A DNA stretch of 15,426 nucleotides from an uncultured Altererythrobacter sp. (GTDB taxonomy: Bacteria; Pseudomonadota; Alphaproteobacteria; Sphingomonadales; Sphingomonadaceae). The DNA lies in contig CALLIO010000253.1 of the NCBI GenBank assembly GCA_938009055.1, positions 1 through 15,426 on the forward strand, read 5' to 3'. The position numbers were made by a program, and so were the translations under genes. Below are positions 1 to 6,877 of this stretch, piece by piece; the first letter of the stretch is position 1, and each line of letters begins with the position of its first letter. Under the pieces are notes generated by a model. The model ran no database searches and was not told the origin of the DNA. It worked only from the letters and a program-made list of their open reading frames with translations.

Positions 1-382
1 TGTCGATGTGCTTAACACGATGCTGGACGAGACCTTGCCGCTGACACCGGGCGAATGGCAGGAATGGGGCAATCCAATCACGAGCAAAGAGAGCTTTGCT
101 TATATTCTCTCCTACTCCCCCTATGACCAAGTGAGCGCTCAGGATTATCCGCCAATGCTGGTGACAGCGGGCCTCAATGATCCGCGTGTGACTTATTGGG
201 AACCAGCCAAATGGGTTGCGAAATTGCGCGACACCAAGACGGACAGCAATGAGCTGCTCTTGAAGACCAATATGGGCGCAGGGCACGGCGGCAAATCGGG
301 CCGGTGGAATTCAGTCTATGAAGTGGCAGAGGAATTCGCCTTTATCCTGTGGCAGATGGATATGACGGACGAGAGTGAGTGA
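1..382 (+). CDS. ptrB: Oligopeptidase B (S9A serine peptidase), C-terminal fragment
   Basis: The reading frame is open from base 2 and ends with TGA at 380-382, so this is the last 126 residues of a gene that begins outside the window. The family cleaves small peptides after Arg or Lys using a Ser-Asp-His triad in an alpha/beta hydrolase domain capped by a beta propeller. The fragment matches the oligopeptidase B C-terminus closely, including a PLTPGEWQEWGNP segment and YWEPAKWVAKLR. The catalytic Asp sits in GLNDPRV (codon 179-181) and the catalytic His in GAGHGGKSGR (codon 284-286). The nucleophile Ser and the propeller lie upstream of base 1. The GTG at base 8 is an internal Val codon, not a start. 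A thioesterase gene follows after only 6 bases, so the two are probably co-transcribed. Confidence 0.88.
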   Translation, partial: VDVLNTMLDETLPLTPGEWQEWGNPITSKESFAYILSYSPYDQVSAQDYPPMLVTAGLNDPRVTYWEPAKWVAKLRDTKTDSNELLLKTNMGAGHGGKSGRWNSVYEVAEEFAFILWQMDMTDESE

Positions 383-388
383 GGGCGA

Positions 389-796
389 GTGATCCCGCGC
401 TTTACCAAGAATTTCACTGCGCAGCCGCATCACATTGACGAACTGGGCCATGTCAACAACACGGTCTGGGTCGGTTGGGTGCAAGAGATTGCGACGGCGC
501 ATTGGGATGCCGCTGCGCGCGAGGAAAATCACGAGCGCTTCTTCTGGGTCGTGATCCGGCACGAGATTGATTATCGCGGCAATGTCGCCGCAGGCGAAAG
601 CGTGACCGGTGCAACCTGGATTCCCGACCCGCCCAAAGGCGCTAAGTCGGATCGGCTGGTCGAATTTCGCAATTCAGAGGGCAAAGTACTGGTCAGCGCG
701 CGGACGACTTGGGCGATGCTGGATAAGGAAAGCCAGCGATTGGTGCGCGTGAGACCCGATGTCATGGCGCCGTTTCAATCGGGCGCATCCGACTAA
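389..796 (+). CDS. Acyl-CoA thioesterase, hotdog fold (4HBT/YbgC type)
   Basis: This 135-residue protein has the usual length of a single hotdog domain. Residues 14-30 carry the signature HHIDELGHVNNTVWVGW, in which Asp17 corresponds to the acidic catalytic residue of 4-hydroxybenzoyl-CoA thioesterase-type enzymes and GHVNN lies at the start of the long hotdog helix. The family hydrolyses acyl-CoA thioesters in the cytoplasm, usually as tetramers; the preferred acyl chain cannot be told from sequence. The start is taken as GTG at 389, because it lies 6 bases after the oligopeptidase B stop and gives a normal N-terminus. No strong Shine-Dalgarno is visible apart from a GAGGGCGA stretch. The gene ends only 11 bases from the stop of the convergent diguanylate cyclase, with no terminator between them. 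Confidence 0.87.
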   Translation: MIPRFTKNFTAQPHHIDELGHVNNTVWVGWVQEIATAHWDAAAREENHERFFWVVIRHEIDYRGNVAAGESVTGATWIPDPPKGAKSDRLVEFRNSEGKVLVSARTTWAMLDKESQRLVRVRPDVMAPFQSGASD

Positions 797-807
797 GCTG
801 TGGTCGA

Positions 808-2553
808 CTAGGCTGCGCGCGTGCTTGCTTTTGGTTTGCGCCGGTCGCCGCGCTGCCTGCGATCATGGAAAGCCTGCATCTTTTCCGAAACGGTGCGATT
901 GCGGCCTTGCTCCTTGGCTTCGTAAAGCAGCGTGTCAGAACGCGTGTAAACATCGGAGAAATTGGCATTGGGCATGGCGCGATGCGGGGCCACAACGAGC
1001 CCCATGCTGGCGGTGACCAATTGGCTGAGCTCGGCTACCTCGCCGGCTATTCGGATTGGGATCGATTGGCGCAATTTCTCGGCGCGTTCAGCTGCGTCCG
1101 CGCCCTTTATCAGCAAGAAGAATTCTTCACCGCCGAGCCGGATGGCGATTGCATCTTCTTCTTCGATCAAGGCTTGGGCCACTATTTTTAACACAGCATC
1201 GCCAACTGCGTGCCCTTCGGTGTCGTTGACGCGCTTGAAATTGTCGAGGTCGATCAGCGCAAAAGTCTCATATCCCGCCCGGTGCAGATCGGTGAAGCGC
1301 GTGTCGATCGCGCGGCGGTTCATCAAGCCGGTCAGCGGATCGCGTTCGCTTAATTGTTCCATCATGCGCGCTTCGGTCCGCGCCGCATCGCGTTCGCGCT
1401 TGAGGATCATAAAGCGGTCAGCCACACCCAATGCCGTGCCCAATCCTTCGGACAGGATACCAAAATAGAAGATCGCGAAGGCATCGGTCTGAAGCCCGAT
1501 CGGGAAAACATGGGTTATGATCCGGATGAATGATCCAACAATCAACGGCAGCCACCCGACCACCTGAAAACGTATCGCGCGGCTTCCCCTGCGCACGGCA
1601 TCGACCATCGCTGCGACCATGAACAGCAATGGTATGGCCATGCCGATGCTGTGAAAATTACCGCCGAGCGGCCGAAGCACTTCAAATGACGCAGAGTGAA
1701 TGGCGCTCACCACCAGGCCGAGCACTGCCATGTAGGGGATCCATTTGATCAGCAGAGGCGACAGTTTGCCTGGCTCGATATAGGCACGGGTAAACATCAA
1801 GGACGCGGCAATGGTAACCGCCGTGCTCATGATCATCGCGATCCGCCACCATTCCGCATTCATCTCGAACACAAGGCCGAAAATTCCCGAGCGAAAAATG
1901 AGCAGGGCTGCAAAGCTAAGCGAGAGAACAACGTGCCAGGCAAGAAAGCTCTGCCGCAGGACCATGAAAAACGCAGCATTGAGCGCTAGTGGCACCAGCA
2001 TCACGCCAATCAGCGCGGCCAGTCCGATCAGAAGCAATGCGCTGGTTTCATCAAAGCCCGGCAGTTTTTCGAGCAGCCGAGCGCGGGTCAAAGTGGGGCC
2101 GTGTCCGTTCCCCTTGAAACTTGCAAATATGACCTCGGCATTGCCGTTATATTCGGGCAAATCTGCATGGATATAAGGCTCGCCAACGCTGGGCTTCATG
2201 TCAGCCAGCGTCAGTTCCTTTTGATACCATTCCCCCGAAGTTGTTTTGATGGATAGCGAGAGACGGTCAAAGTCGCCGAGACGGGTGTAAAGGATCTGGG
2301 GGCGCGCTTGTGATGCAGAAATGTCGAAGCGGAGCGTCCAGTCCCCGCCTTCCGGTTCGGCAGTGACAGGATCGCAATTGAAGGTATTCGGGTCGCTCAG
2401 CGCGGTTTCCAGCGCAGCGATCGTCGCAATATCTGCTTTGGCTCGGCATGGCTGGCCTGCGGATTCCTCCGCATGTGCTGTGTTGCCGCCAATCATTGAA
2501 GCGCCCACCAGCGCTACAAATGACAGCAACCATATGAAAATTCTGGGGCCCAT
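808..2553 (-). CDS. Membrane diguanylate cyclase with 7TM sensor (7TMR-DISM type) and GGDEF domain
   Basis: This 581-residue protein probably makes cyclic di-GMP from two GTP in response to a signal sensed outside or within the inner membrane. Residues 1-28 look like a signal peptide ending AHA. Residues 29-165 form a periplasmic region that is probably beta-rich, with a possible Cys36-Cys60 disulfide. About seven hydrophobic helices span 170-380, matching the 7TMR-DISM layout. A short helical linker leads to a GGDEF domain at about 400-560. This has RDPLTGLMNRR, the metal-binding Asp435 and Asp437 in IDLDNFKRVND, and the active-site GGEEF at 474-478, so catalysis looks intact. The usual RxxD inhibitory site is replaced by EEDA at 465-468. 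The tail is Arg/Lys rich. The gene lies 119 bases downstream of ftsK on the same strand and has only a weak ribosome-binding site. Confidence 0.93.
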   Translation of the reverse strand: MGPRIFIWLLSFVALVGASMIGGNTAHAEESAGQPCRAKADIATIAALETALSDPNTFNCDPVTAEPEGGDWTLRFDISASQARPQILYTRLGDFDRLSLSIKTTSGEWYQKELTLADMKPSVGEPYIHADLPEYNGNAEVIFASFKGNGHGPTLTRARLLEKLPGFDETSALLLIGLAALIGVMLVPLALNAAFFMVLRQSFLAWHVVLSLSFAALLIFRSGIFGLVFEMNAEWWRIAMIMSTAVTIAASLMFTRAYIEPGKLSPLLIKWIPYMAVLGLVVSAIHSASFEVLRPLGGNFHSIGMAIPLLFMVAAMVDAVRRGSRAIRFQVVGWLPLIVGSFIRIITHVFPIGLQTDAFAIFYFGILSEGLGTALGVADRFMILKRERDAARTEARMMEQLSERDPLTGLMNRRAIDTRFTDLHRAGYETFALIDLDNFKRVNDTEGHAVGDAVLKIVAQALIEEEDAIAIRLGGEEFFLLIKGADAAERAEKLRQSIPIRIAGEVAELSQLVTASMGLVVAPHRAMPNANFSDVYTRSDTLLYEAKEQGRNRTVSEKMQAFHDRRQRGDRRKPKASTRAA

Positions 2554-2564
2554 CGATCCAACGC

Positions 2565-2594
2565 TCTATAGGGAAACCCCTTAAACGTGGTTAA
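2565..2594 (-). promoter_or_regulatory. Possible promoter of the diguanylate cyclase gene
   Basis: In the 119-base spacer between ftsK and the cyclase, the minus strand reads TTAACC (2594-2589), an 18-base spacer, then TATAGA (2570-2565). Each hexamer matches the sigma70-type consensus at four of six positions. Initiation from it would leave a leader of only about five bases. This is a pattern match only; read-through from ftsK could equally supply transcription. Confidence 0.22.
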
Positions 2595-2672
2595 CAAAAT
2601 TCAATTTTCCCCGCAAAACTTACGGTTAGCAGCCGCGCTGCCGTGGTTTCGGATTGAAGATGGGCGAGCAAT

Positions 2673-5048
2673 CTAGAGCGGATTGCCGTCTTGATCTCTA
2701 AAGATTTCGCGGCGGCCAACGTGGTTGGCGGGGCCGACCAGACCTTCTGATTCCATCCGTTCAATCCATTTGGCAGCCGTATTATAGCCAACACCCATCT
2801 GCCGCTGGAGCCATGATCCGCTCGCCTTTTGGTTTTCGATCACGATCTGGCAGGCTTGGCGATATTTGCGCTCGTCCGGATTGTCGCTGGCGGTAAGCTC
2901 ATCTTCGAAAGACAATCCGCCACCATCTTCTGGCTCTTCGGTGACAGCATCGACATATTCAGGGCTGCCCTGTGCGCGCCAGAAGTCCGCGACTTCCTCG
3001 ACCTCTTCATCGCTCACAAATGGCCCGTGGACGCGGACCATCGCGCCGGTGTTGGGCTTGTAAAGCATGTCGCCCTTGCCCAGCAGCTGCTCTGCGCCTT
3101 GTTCGCCCAGAATGGTGCGGCTGTCGATCCGGCTGGTGACTTTAAAGCTGATCCGCGTGGGCAAGTTCGCTTTGATCACGCCGGTAATCACATCGACGCT
3201 AGGGCGCTGCGTGGCCATGATCAGATGGATGCCAGCTGCGCGCGACTTTTGGCTGAGGCGTTGGATCAGAACTTCGATTTCCTTGCCCACTGTGACCATC
3301 AGATCGGCAAGCTCGTCGACGATCAGGACGATCAGCGGCAAGGGTTCGTAATCCAGCTGTTCTTCTTCGAAAATCTCGTCACCCGTGTCAGGATCAAACC
3401 CTGCCTGCACGCGCCGGCCCAGCGGTTTGCCCTTAGCCGCAGCAGCGCTCACTTTCTCGTTAAAATTGGCAATATTGCGCGAGTTCACCGATGACATCAT
3501 GCGGTAGCGCCTTTCCATCTCCTCAACCGCCCATTTGAGCGCGCGGACTGATTTGTGCGGCTCGGTCACAACGGGAGAGAGGAGGTGCGGAATATCGTCG
3601 TAGCTCTTAAGTTCCAGAACTTTGGGATCGATCAGGATCAGGCGGCATTCCTGCGGAGTGAAACGATAAAGCAGCGATAGAAGAATCGCGTTGAGGCCAA
3701 CCGATTTACCCGATCCAGTGGTACCAGCGACCAGCAAATGCGGCATGGCAGCCAAGTCAGCGATGATCGGTTCGCCAGCAATATCCTTGCCCAAGATAAT
3801 CGGCAGCGCGCCCTTGCTTTCAGCAAAGTCAGCGCAGGCGGCCAGTTCCTTGTAAACGACCATCTGGCGGTCGGCATTGGGCAATTCGATACCCATCACT
3901 GTCTTGCCTGGAATGGGCGAAACGCGGGCGGAGATCGCGCTCATATTGCGGGCAATATCTTCTGCCAGACCGATGACGCGGCTGGCCTTGATGCCCGGCG
4001 CTGGCTCCAGCTCGTACATGGTGACGACGGGCCCCGTGCGAACGGCGGTAATTTCGCCCTTCACATTGAAATCATCGAGCACATTCTCGAGCAGCCGCGC
4101 ATTGCGCTCAAGCGCCATCTTATCAAGCTTGGGAGCTTGATTGGTGGGCGGATCGGCGAGCAAATCCAAGCTTGGCAGGCTGTAATCGGCGAACATATCG
4201 CTTTGCTTGGCCTTGGGCATGGCCGCCTTTTTAGGGGGACGCGAGGGATCGCTGATCTCCGGCGGGCGGCGTTTGGTATCGGGCTGCGGGACAGGCTCGG
4301 CAGCAGCCTTGGGCGCTTTGACCTTTTTCTCTCTGCCAACCAGCGGCATGGACGGATCTTCGACAATGCTGTCGCGGCGCAGGCCCTGAAACGCCGTTTT
4401 GGCGAAGGCGGGCAGCGTCAATAGACTGCGCCAGTCGATCGCGAAGACGCGGGTGATGAGGAAAATGCCGCCAGCAAGTGAAGCAAGAGCAAGGCCCAGC
4501 ACGACCCAGCCTGATGCGCCCTCGCCAAACCGGCTTGCAATCGCTTCCACCGCGCCTGCGCCCAGCAATCCGCTGATCCCGCCTGATTGGGCTGGCAAAG
4601 TGCCGCCGGGCCCTTCGAATGCCAGCGTGAGCACGGTTGACAGCAGCACCATTGCGAGCAGCAGCATTCCGAGAGGGCGCCACCAGCGTGTTTGCTCTTC
4701 CTCGCCATCTTCCTCGGCGACATTGCTCCACAATTTGCGCGCGCCTATATACAGCAGCGGAAGCAAGAAGATCGAGGGTAGGCCGAACAGGAACAGCACG
4801 CGGTCGGCCGCCCATGCGCCCGATGCGCCCATCCAGTTGCGGACATCATCGCCCGATGCAGCGGTTGAAGGCGAAGGGTCAGTCTGAGTGTAGCTGACGA
4901 TTGATAGCGAAAGGAAAATCAGCAGTGCGAATAGCACGACTGCACCGGCCATTTGCGCTGCACGATGCATGGAATGGCGGAAGGTGGCGCGCCAATCGGC
5001 TTTCCCTCTGGTGATCGATTTGTTGCTGTTCATCGCCCGCGACGCCAT
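2673..5048 (-). CDS. ftsK: DNA translocase FtsK
   Basis: This 791-residue protein is a septal DNA pump that moves chromosome termini away from the closing division site and activates XerCD dimer resolution. Four N-terminal membrane helices (about 35-55, 84-102, 125-145, 180-200) anchor it at the septum. A basic, proline-rich linker runs from about 225 to 300 and is short compared with the enterobacterial protein. The motor follows: an alpha/beta region from about 310, Walker A GTTGSGKS at 442-449, Walker B ending in Asp578-Glu579, and the ATQRPSVDVITG segment at 612-623. The C-terminal gamma winged helix (about 725-785, GYNTAAKWIERMESEGLVGP) reads polar DNA motifs. The start at 5048 is supported by AGGAG at 5055-5059, six bases upstream. 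The gene sits 74 bases behind the ThiE-like gene and may share its transcript. Confidence 0.97.
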   Translation of the reverse strand: MASRAMNSNKSITRGKADWRATFRHSMHRAAQMAGAVVLFALLIFLSLSIVSYTQTDPSPSTAASGDDVRNWMGASGAWAADRVLFLFGLPSIFLLPLLYIGARKLWSNVAEEDGEEEQTRWWRPLGMLLLAMVLLSTVLTLAFEGPGGTLPAQSGGISGLLGAGAVEAIASRFGEGASGWVVLGLALASLAGGIFLITRVFAIDWRSLLTLPAFAKTAFQGLRRDSIVEDPSMPLVGREKKVKAPKAAAEPVPQPDTKRRPPEISDPSRPPKKAAMPKAKQSDMFADYSLPSLDLLADPPTNQAPKLDKMALERNARLLENVLDDFNVKGEITAVRTGPVVTMYELEPAPGIKASRVIGLAEDIARNMSAISARVSPIPGKTVMGIELPNADRQMVVYKELAACADFAESKGALPIILGKDIAGEPIIADLAAMPHLLVAGTTGSGKSVGLNAILLSLLYRFTPQECRLILIDPKVLELKSYDDIPHLLSPVVTEPHKSVRALKWAVEEMERRYRMMSSVNSRNIANFNEKVSAAAAKGKPLGRRVQAGFDPDTGDEIFEEEQLDYEPLPLIVLIVDELADLMVTVGKEIEVLIQRLSQKSRAAGIHLIMATQRPSVDVITGVIKANLPTRISFKVTSRIDSRTILGEQGAEQLLGKGDMLYKPNTGAMVRVHGPFVSDEEVEEVADFWRAQGSPEYVDAVTEEPEDGGGLSFEDELTASDNPDERKYRQACQIVIENQKASGSWLQRQMGVGYNTAAKWIERMESEGLVGPANHVGRREIFRDQDGNPL

Positions 5049-5122
5049 GCTTTTCTCCTAGGAAATGCACCATGAATCGCCTTTGTTACGCTCGTCAAGG
5101 GGGGAGCGTTGGGTGGAGTCTT

Positions 5123-5659
5123 TTATGAGAGCGCGTCAATCGCGGCCCAGCGCGGCCAATTCAGCCCTCGCGCGCGATCTGCGCTCATCCCGCCAAGCGC
5201 GATGACGGGCATTCTGGCGTGTTTTGCGAGCATCCGAAAGCGTGCCGGTCCCAGCACATCACCGCCGGGATGCGAGCGGGTCGGAAACACTGGTGAGATC
5301 AGCGCTGCATCGGCCCCTTTGCGCTGCGCCTGCGCCAATTCGCGCATGGAATGCACGGTCGCCAATTGAATCAGACCAGAGCGGGTCGGGTATAGCGACA
5401 AGGGCGCGCCATATATGCCGTCAGCGCCCCATTCACGCGCGGTCTGGGCGCTATCTGCCAAAATGACCGTGTGATCTCGGCTTTTGGCGATATGCCTCAG
5501 CGCCCGAAAGCGTGCCCATCGCTGCGGGCCATCGAGATGGTAATGGCGATAGATAAAGCCCGATCCGCGCGGCAATGCGCGCAAGGATCGCTCAAGCATC
5601 GCATCGTTTCTTTCATCCGAGATGAGCCATATGTCAGCTAGAGGCTGGCGCTGCTTCAT
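5123..5659 (-). CDS. ThiE/TenI-family protein (thiamine phosphate synthase-like)
   Basis: The 178-residue sequence fits a TIM-barrel protein of the thiamine phosphate synthase/TenI superfamily, but is shorter than typical ThiE (just over 200 residues). Recognisable pieces are IWLISDERND near the N-terminus, the GADGIYGAP strand (78-86), TVHSMRELAQAQRKGADAALISPVFPTRSHPGG (101-133) and the phosphate-loop region VIALGGMS (152-159). True ThiE joins HMP pyrophosphate to thiazole phosphate. However, the QLRxK substrate motif is not evident (YRHYHLDG occupies about 37-44), and the Asn-Asp of the Mg site reads Ala-Asp in VILADS. TMP synthase activity is therefore uncertain, and a TenI-like or divergent role is possible. 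The ATG at 5659 is chosen because the upstream in-frame GTG at 5695 lies inside the divergent yggS. Only 23 bases separate the two starts. Confidence 0.75.
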   Translation of the reverse strand: MKQRQPLADIWLISDERNDAMLERSLRALPRGSGFIYRHYHLDGPQRWARFRALRHIAKSRDHTVILADSAQTAREWGADGIYGAPLSLYPTRSGLIQLATVHSMRELAQAQRKGADAALISPVFPTRSHPGGDVLGPARFRMLAKHARMPVIALGGMSADRARGLNWPRWAAIDALS

Positions 5660-5664
5660 TCCTC

Positions 5665-5676
5665 TTTCTATAGCGC
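5665..5676. promoter_or_regulatory. Possible shared divergent -10 region for the ThiE-like gene and yggS
   Basis: The 23 bases between the two divergent start codons contain TCTATAGC at 5667-5674. Read on the plus strand this offers TATAGC (5669-5674), on the minus strand TATAGA (5672-5667). Each would place the transcription start within about two bases of its own start codon, so both messages would be leaderless or nearly so. This agrees with the lack of a well-spaced Shine-Dalgarno before either gene. No good -35 hexamer is seen on either side, so the call is tentative. Confidence 0.25.
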
Positions 5677-5682
5677 GCTCAA

Positions 5683-6348
5683 ATGGAAAACACACCTGCT
5701 ACTCTGCTTGAAAACACTCACCAGGAAATCGCCCGCGCTTGCAAGGCAAGCAAGCGGTCGCCCGATGATGTGACGCTGATCGCGGTCAGCAAAACGCACC
5801 CTGCCGACCGCATCGCGCCTTTGATTGATGCTGGCCAGCGTGTCTTTGGTGAAAACCGGGTTCAGGAAGCGCAGAGCAAATGGCCGCAATTGCTTGAACA
5901 GCATGAGGGTATCGAGCTTCATGCCATCGGCCAGTTGCAATCGAACAAAGCAGAAGAAGCTGTGGCGCTGTTTGATTGCATCCATGCGCTTGATCGGATG
6001 AGCTTGGTCAAAGCCCTCGCCAAGGCAATGGACAAGGCGGGCAAGCAAGTGCCGTGCTTCATCCAAGTCAACATTGGTGCAGAAGAGCAAAAGGGCGGCT
6101 GCGCGGCCGCAGACTTGCCTTCCCTCATCGCCAGCGCGCGCGATGCGGATATTCCCCTCGCTGGCCTGATGTGCTTGCCGCCTGCGACAATCGAGCCTGC
6201 GCCCTTCTTTGCGCATTTGGCCAAGCTGGCCGATGACAATGGGCTGGACGGGCTTTCGATGGGGATGAGCGGCGACTATCCGATCGCAGTGCAATTGGGC
6301 GCGACCCATGTGCGGGTCGGCACCGCACTGTTCGGGGCGAGGGGTTAG
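5683..6348 (+). CDS. yggS: YggS/PLPBP-family pyridoxal phosphate homeostasis protein
   Basis: This 221-residue protein is a single-domain, cytoplasmic PLP carrier related to the N-terminal barrel of alanine racemase. The family has no known catalytic activity; it keeps free PLP and amino/keto acid pools in balance. The PLP-binding lysine is Lys37 in LIAVSKTHPADRI. Further family marks are FGENRVQEAQSKW (55-67), HAIGQLQSNK (80-89), the GLMCLPP strand (161-167) and the closing SMGMSGDYPIAVQLGATHVRVG block (192-213) that grips the phosphate. Length is normal. The ATG at 5683 has no clear ribosome-binding site and may be nearly leaderless. The next gene starts 5 bases after its TAG stop, which suggests co-transcription and coupling. 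Confidence 0.96.
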   Translation: MENTPATLLENTHQEIARACKASKRSPDDVTLIAVSKTHPADRIAPLIDAGQRVFGENRVQEAQSKWPQLLEQHEGIELHAIGQLQSNKAEEAVALFDCIHALDRMSLVKALAKAMDKAGKQVPCFIQVNIGAEEQKGGCAAADLPSLIASARDADIPLAGLMCLPPATIEPAPFFAHLAKLADDNGLDGLSMGMSGDYPIAVQLGATHVRVGTALFGARG

Positions 6349-6353
6349 GGCGT

Positions 6354-6821
6354 TTGCCAGACAGCATGCACAAGCTTGCTGGCTTTATCGAGCGATGGAG
6401 ATCGCCGCTGGAGCGCGGCGCGCGGGTCACTTTCGAGCGGGCAGAACTGGCAGGAGAGATCGCTGCGCCTTATATGATCGCAGATCGTTTCGTGCAGATG
6501 CTGGGTTTCAAAACCATCGGCCACAATTGGGAAATGCTTGATCCGCATGGCGCATTTGGCGAAGCGCGCAGTGCGCTCACCAATCTAGCGGCTGCCACGG
6601 CCACGGACATGCTTCAGCCATCGACGGATTGGTTGAGCGAGGGGCAGGCTCAACAATGCGCATCCGGCTTTGTCGATGCGTTCGACCGGGCATCGCGCAC
6701 TATCCTGAGCAATCGCTACGATGGATTGTGGAACCCGATCGGTTCGGGAGATATCGAATGGGCATTTGTCGGCTATGACGATGCGGCCATCGCGCTGCTG
6801 CTGCTCGAGCCGGAAGCCTAA
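6354..6821 (+). CDS. Protein of unknown function following yggS
   Basis: I do not recognise this 155-residue protein. It has no signal peptide and no convincing membrane helix, so it is probably soluble and cytoplasmic. It carries five scattered tryptophans (15, 59, 93, 126, 136), a mostly helical N-terminal half with MIADRFVQMLGFKTIGHNWE (41-60), and a C-terminal segment DGLWNPIGSGDIEWAFVGYDD (123-143) that reads like paired beta strands. The start is given as TTG at 6354, because AGGG lies 3 bases upstream and the gene would follow yggS by 5 bases. The ATG at 6366 (151 residues) is the alternative. Tight coupling to yggS, codon use like its neighbours and a terminator straight after it argue that it is a real gene. 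A role linked to YggS is only a guess from position. Confidence 0.78.
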   Translation: MPDSMHKLAGFIERWRSPLERGARVTFERAELAGEIAAPYMIADRFVQMLGFKTIGHNWEMLDPHGAFGEARSALTNLAAATATDMLQPSTDWLSEGQAQQCASGFVDAFDRASRTILSNRYDGLWNPIGSGDIEWAFVGYDDAAIALLLLEPEA

Positions 6822-6825
6822 TACG

Positions 6826-6855
6826 AAAAAGGGCGCCCACGGCGGAGCGCCCTTT
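6826..6855. terminator. Bidirectional rho-independent terminator
   Basis: AAAGGGCGC (6828-6836) and GCGCCCTTT (6847-6855) form a perfect 9-bp stem with a 10-base loop. It sits between two convergent stops at 6821 and 6878. On the minus strand the stem is followed by a run of five T (complement of 6826-6830), making it a good terminator for the TonB-dependent receptor gene. On the plus strand the T run is TTT within the stem followed by CACTATTTT, so it probably also ends the yggS transcript, less efficiently. Confidence 0.87.
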
Positions 6856-6877
6856 CACTATTTTGCTGATCCAAAAA

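Noticed and set aside
962..1468. 168-residue open frame antisense to the GGDEF domain
   Set aside because: Ser/Arg/Ala-rich composition typical of a shadow frame; the minus-strand cyclase explains the sequence.
2581..2594. TTAA-N6-TTAA resembling a CtrA site upstream of the cyclase gene
   Set aside because: The CtrA consensus has seven bases between the half-sites; here there are six, and the region is A/T rich enough for chance occurrence.
2596..2608. AAAATT-C-AATTTT dyad in the ftsK-cyclase spacer
   Set aside because: Short, low-complexity A/T palindrome with no ribosome site or T run next to it; likely chance.
5659..5695. Longer start (GTG at 5695) for the ThiE-like gene
   Set aside because: It would lie within the divergent yggS coding sequence and adds 12 residues without family similarity.
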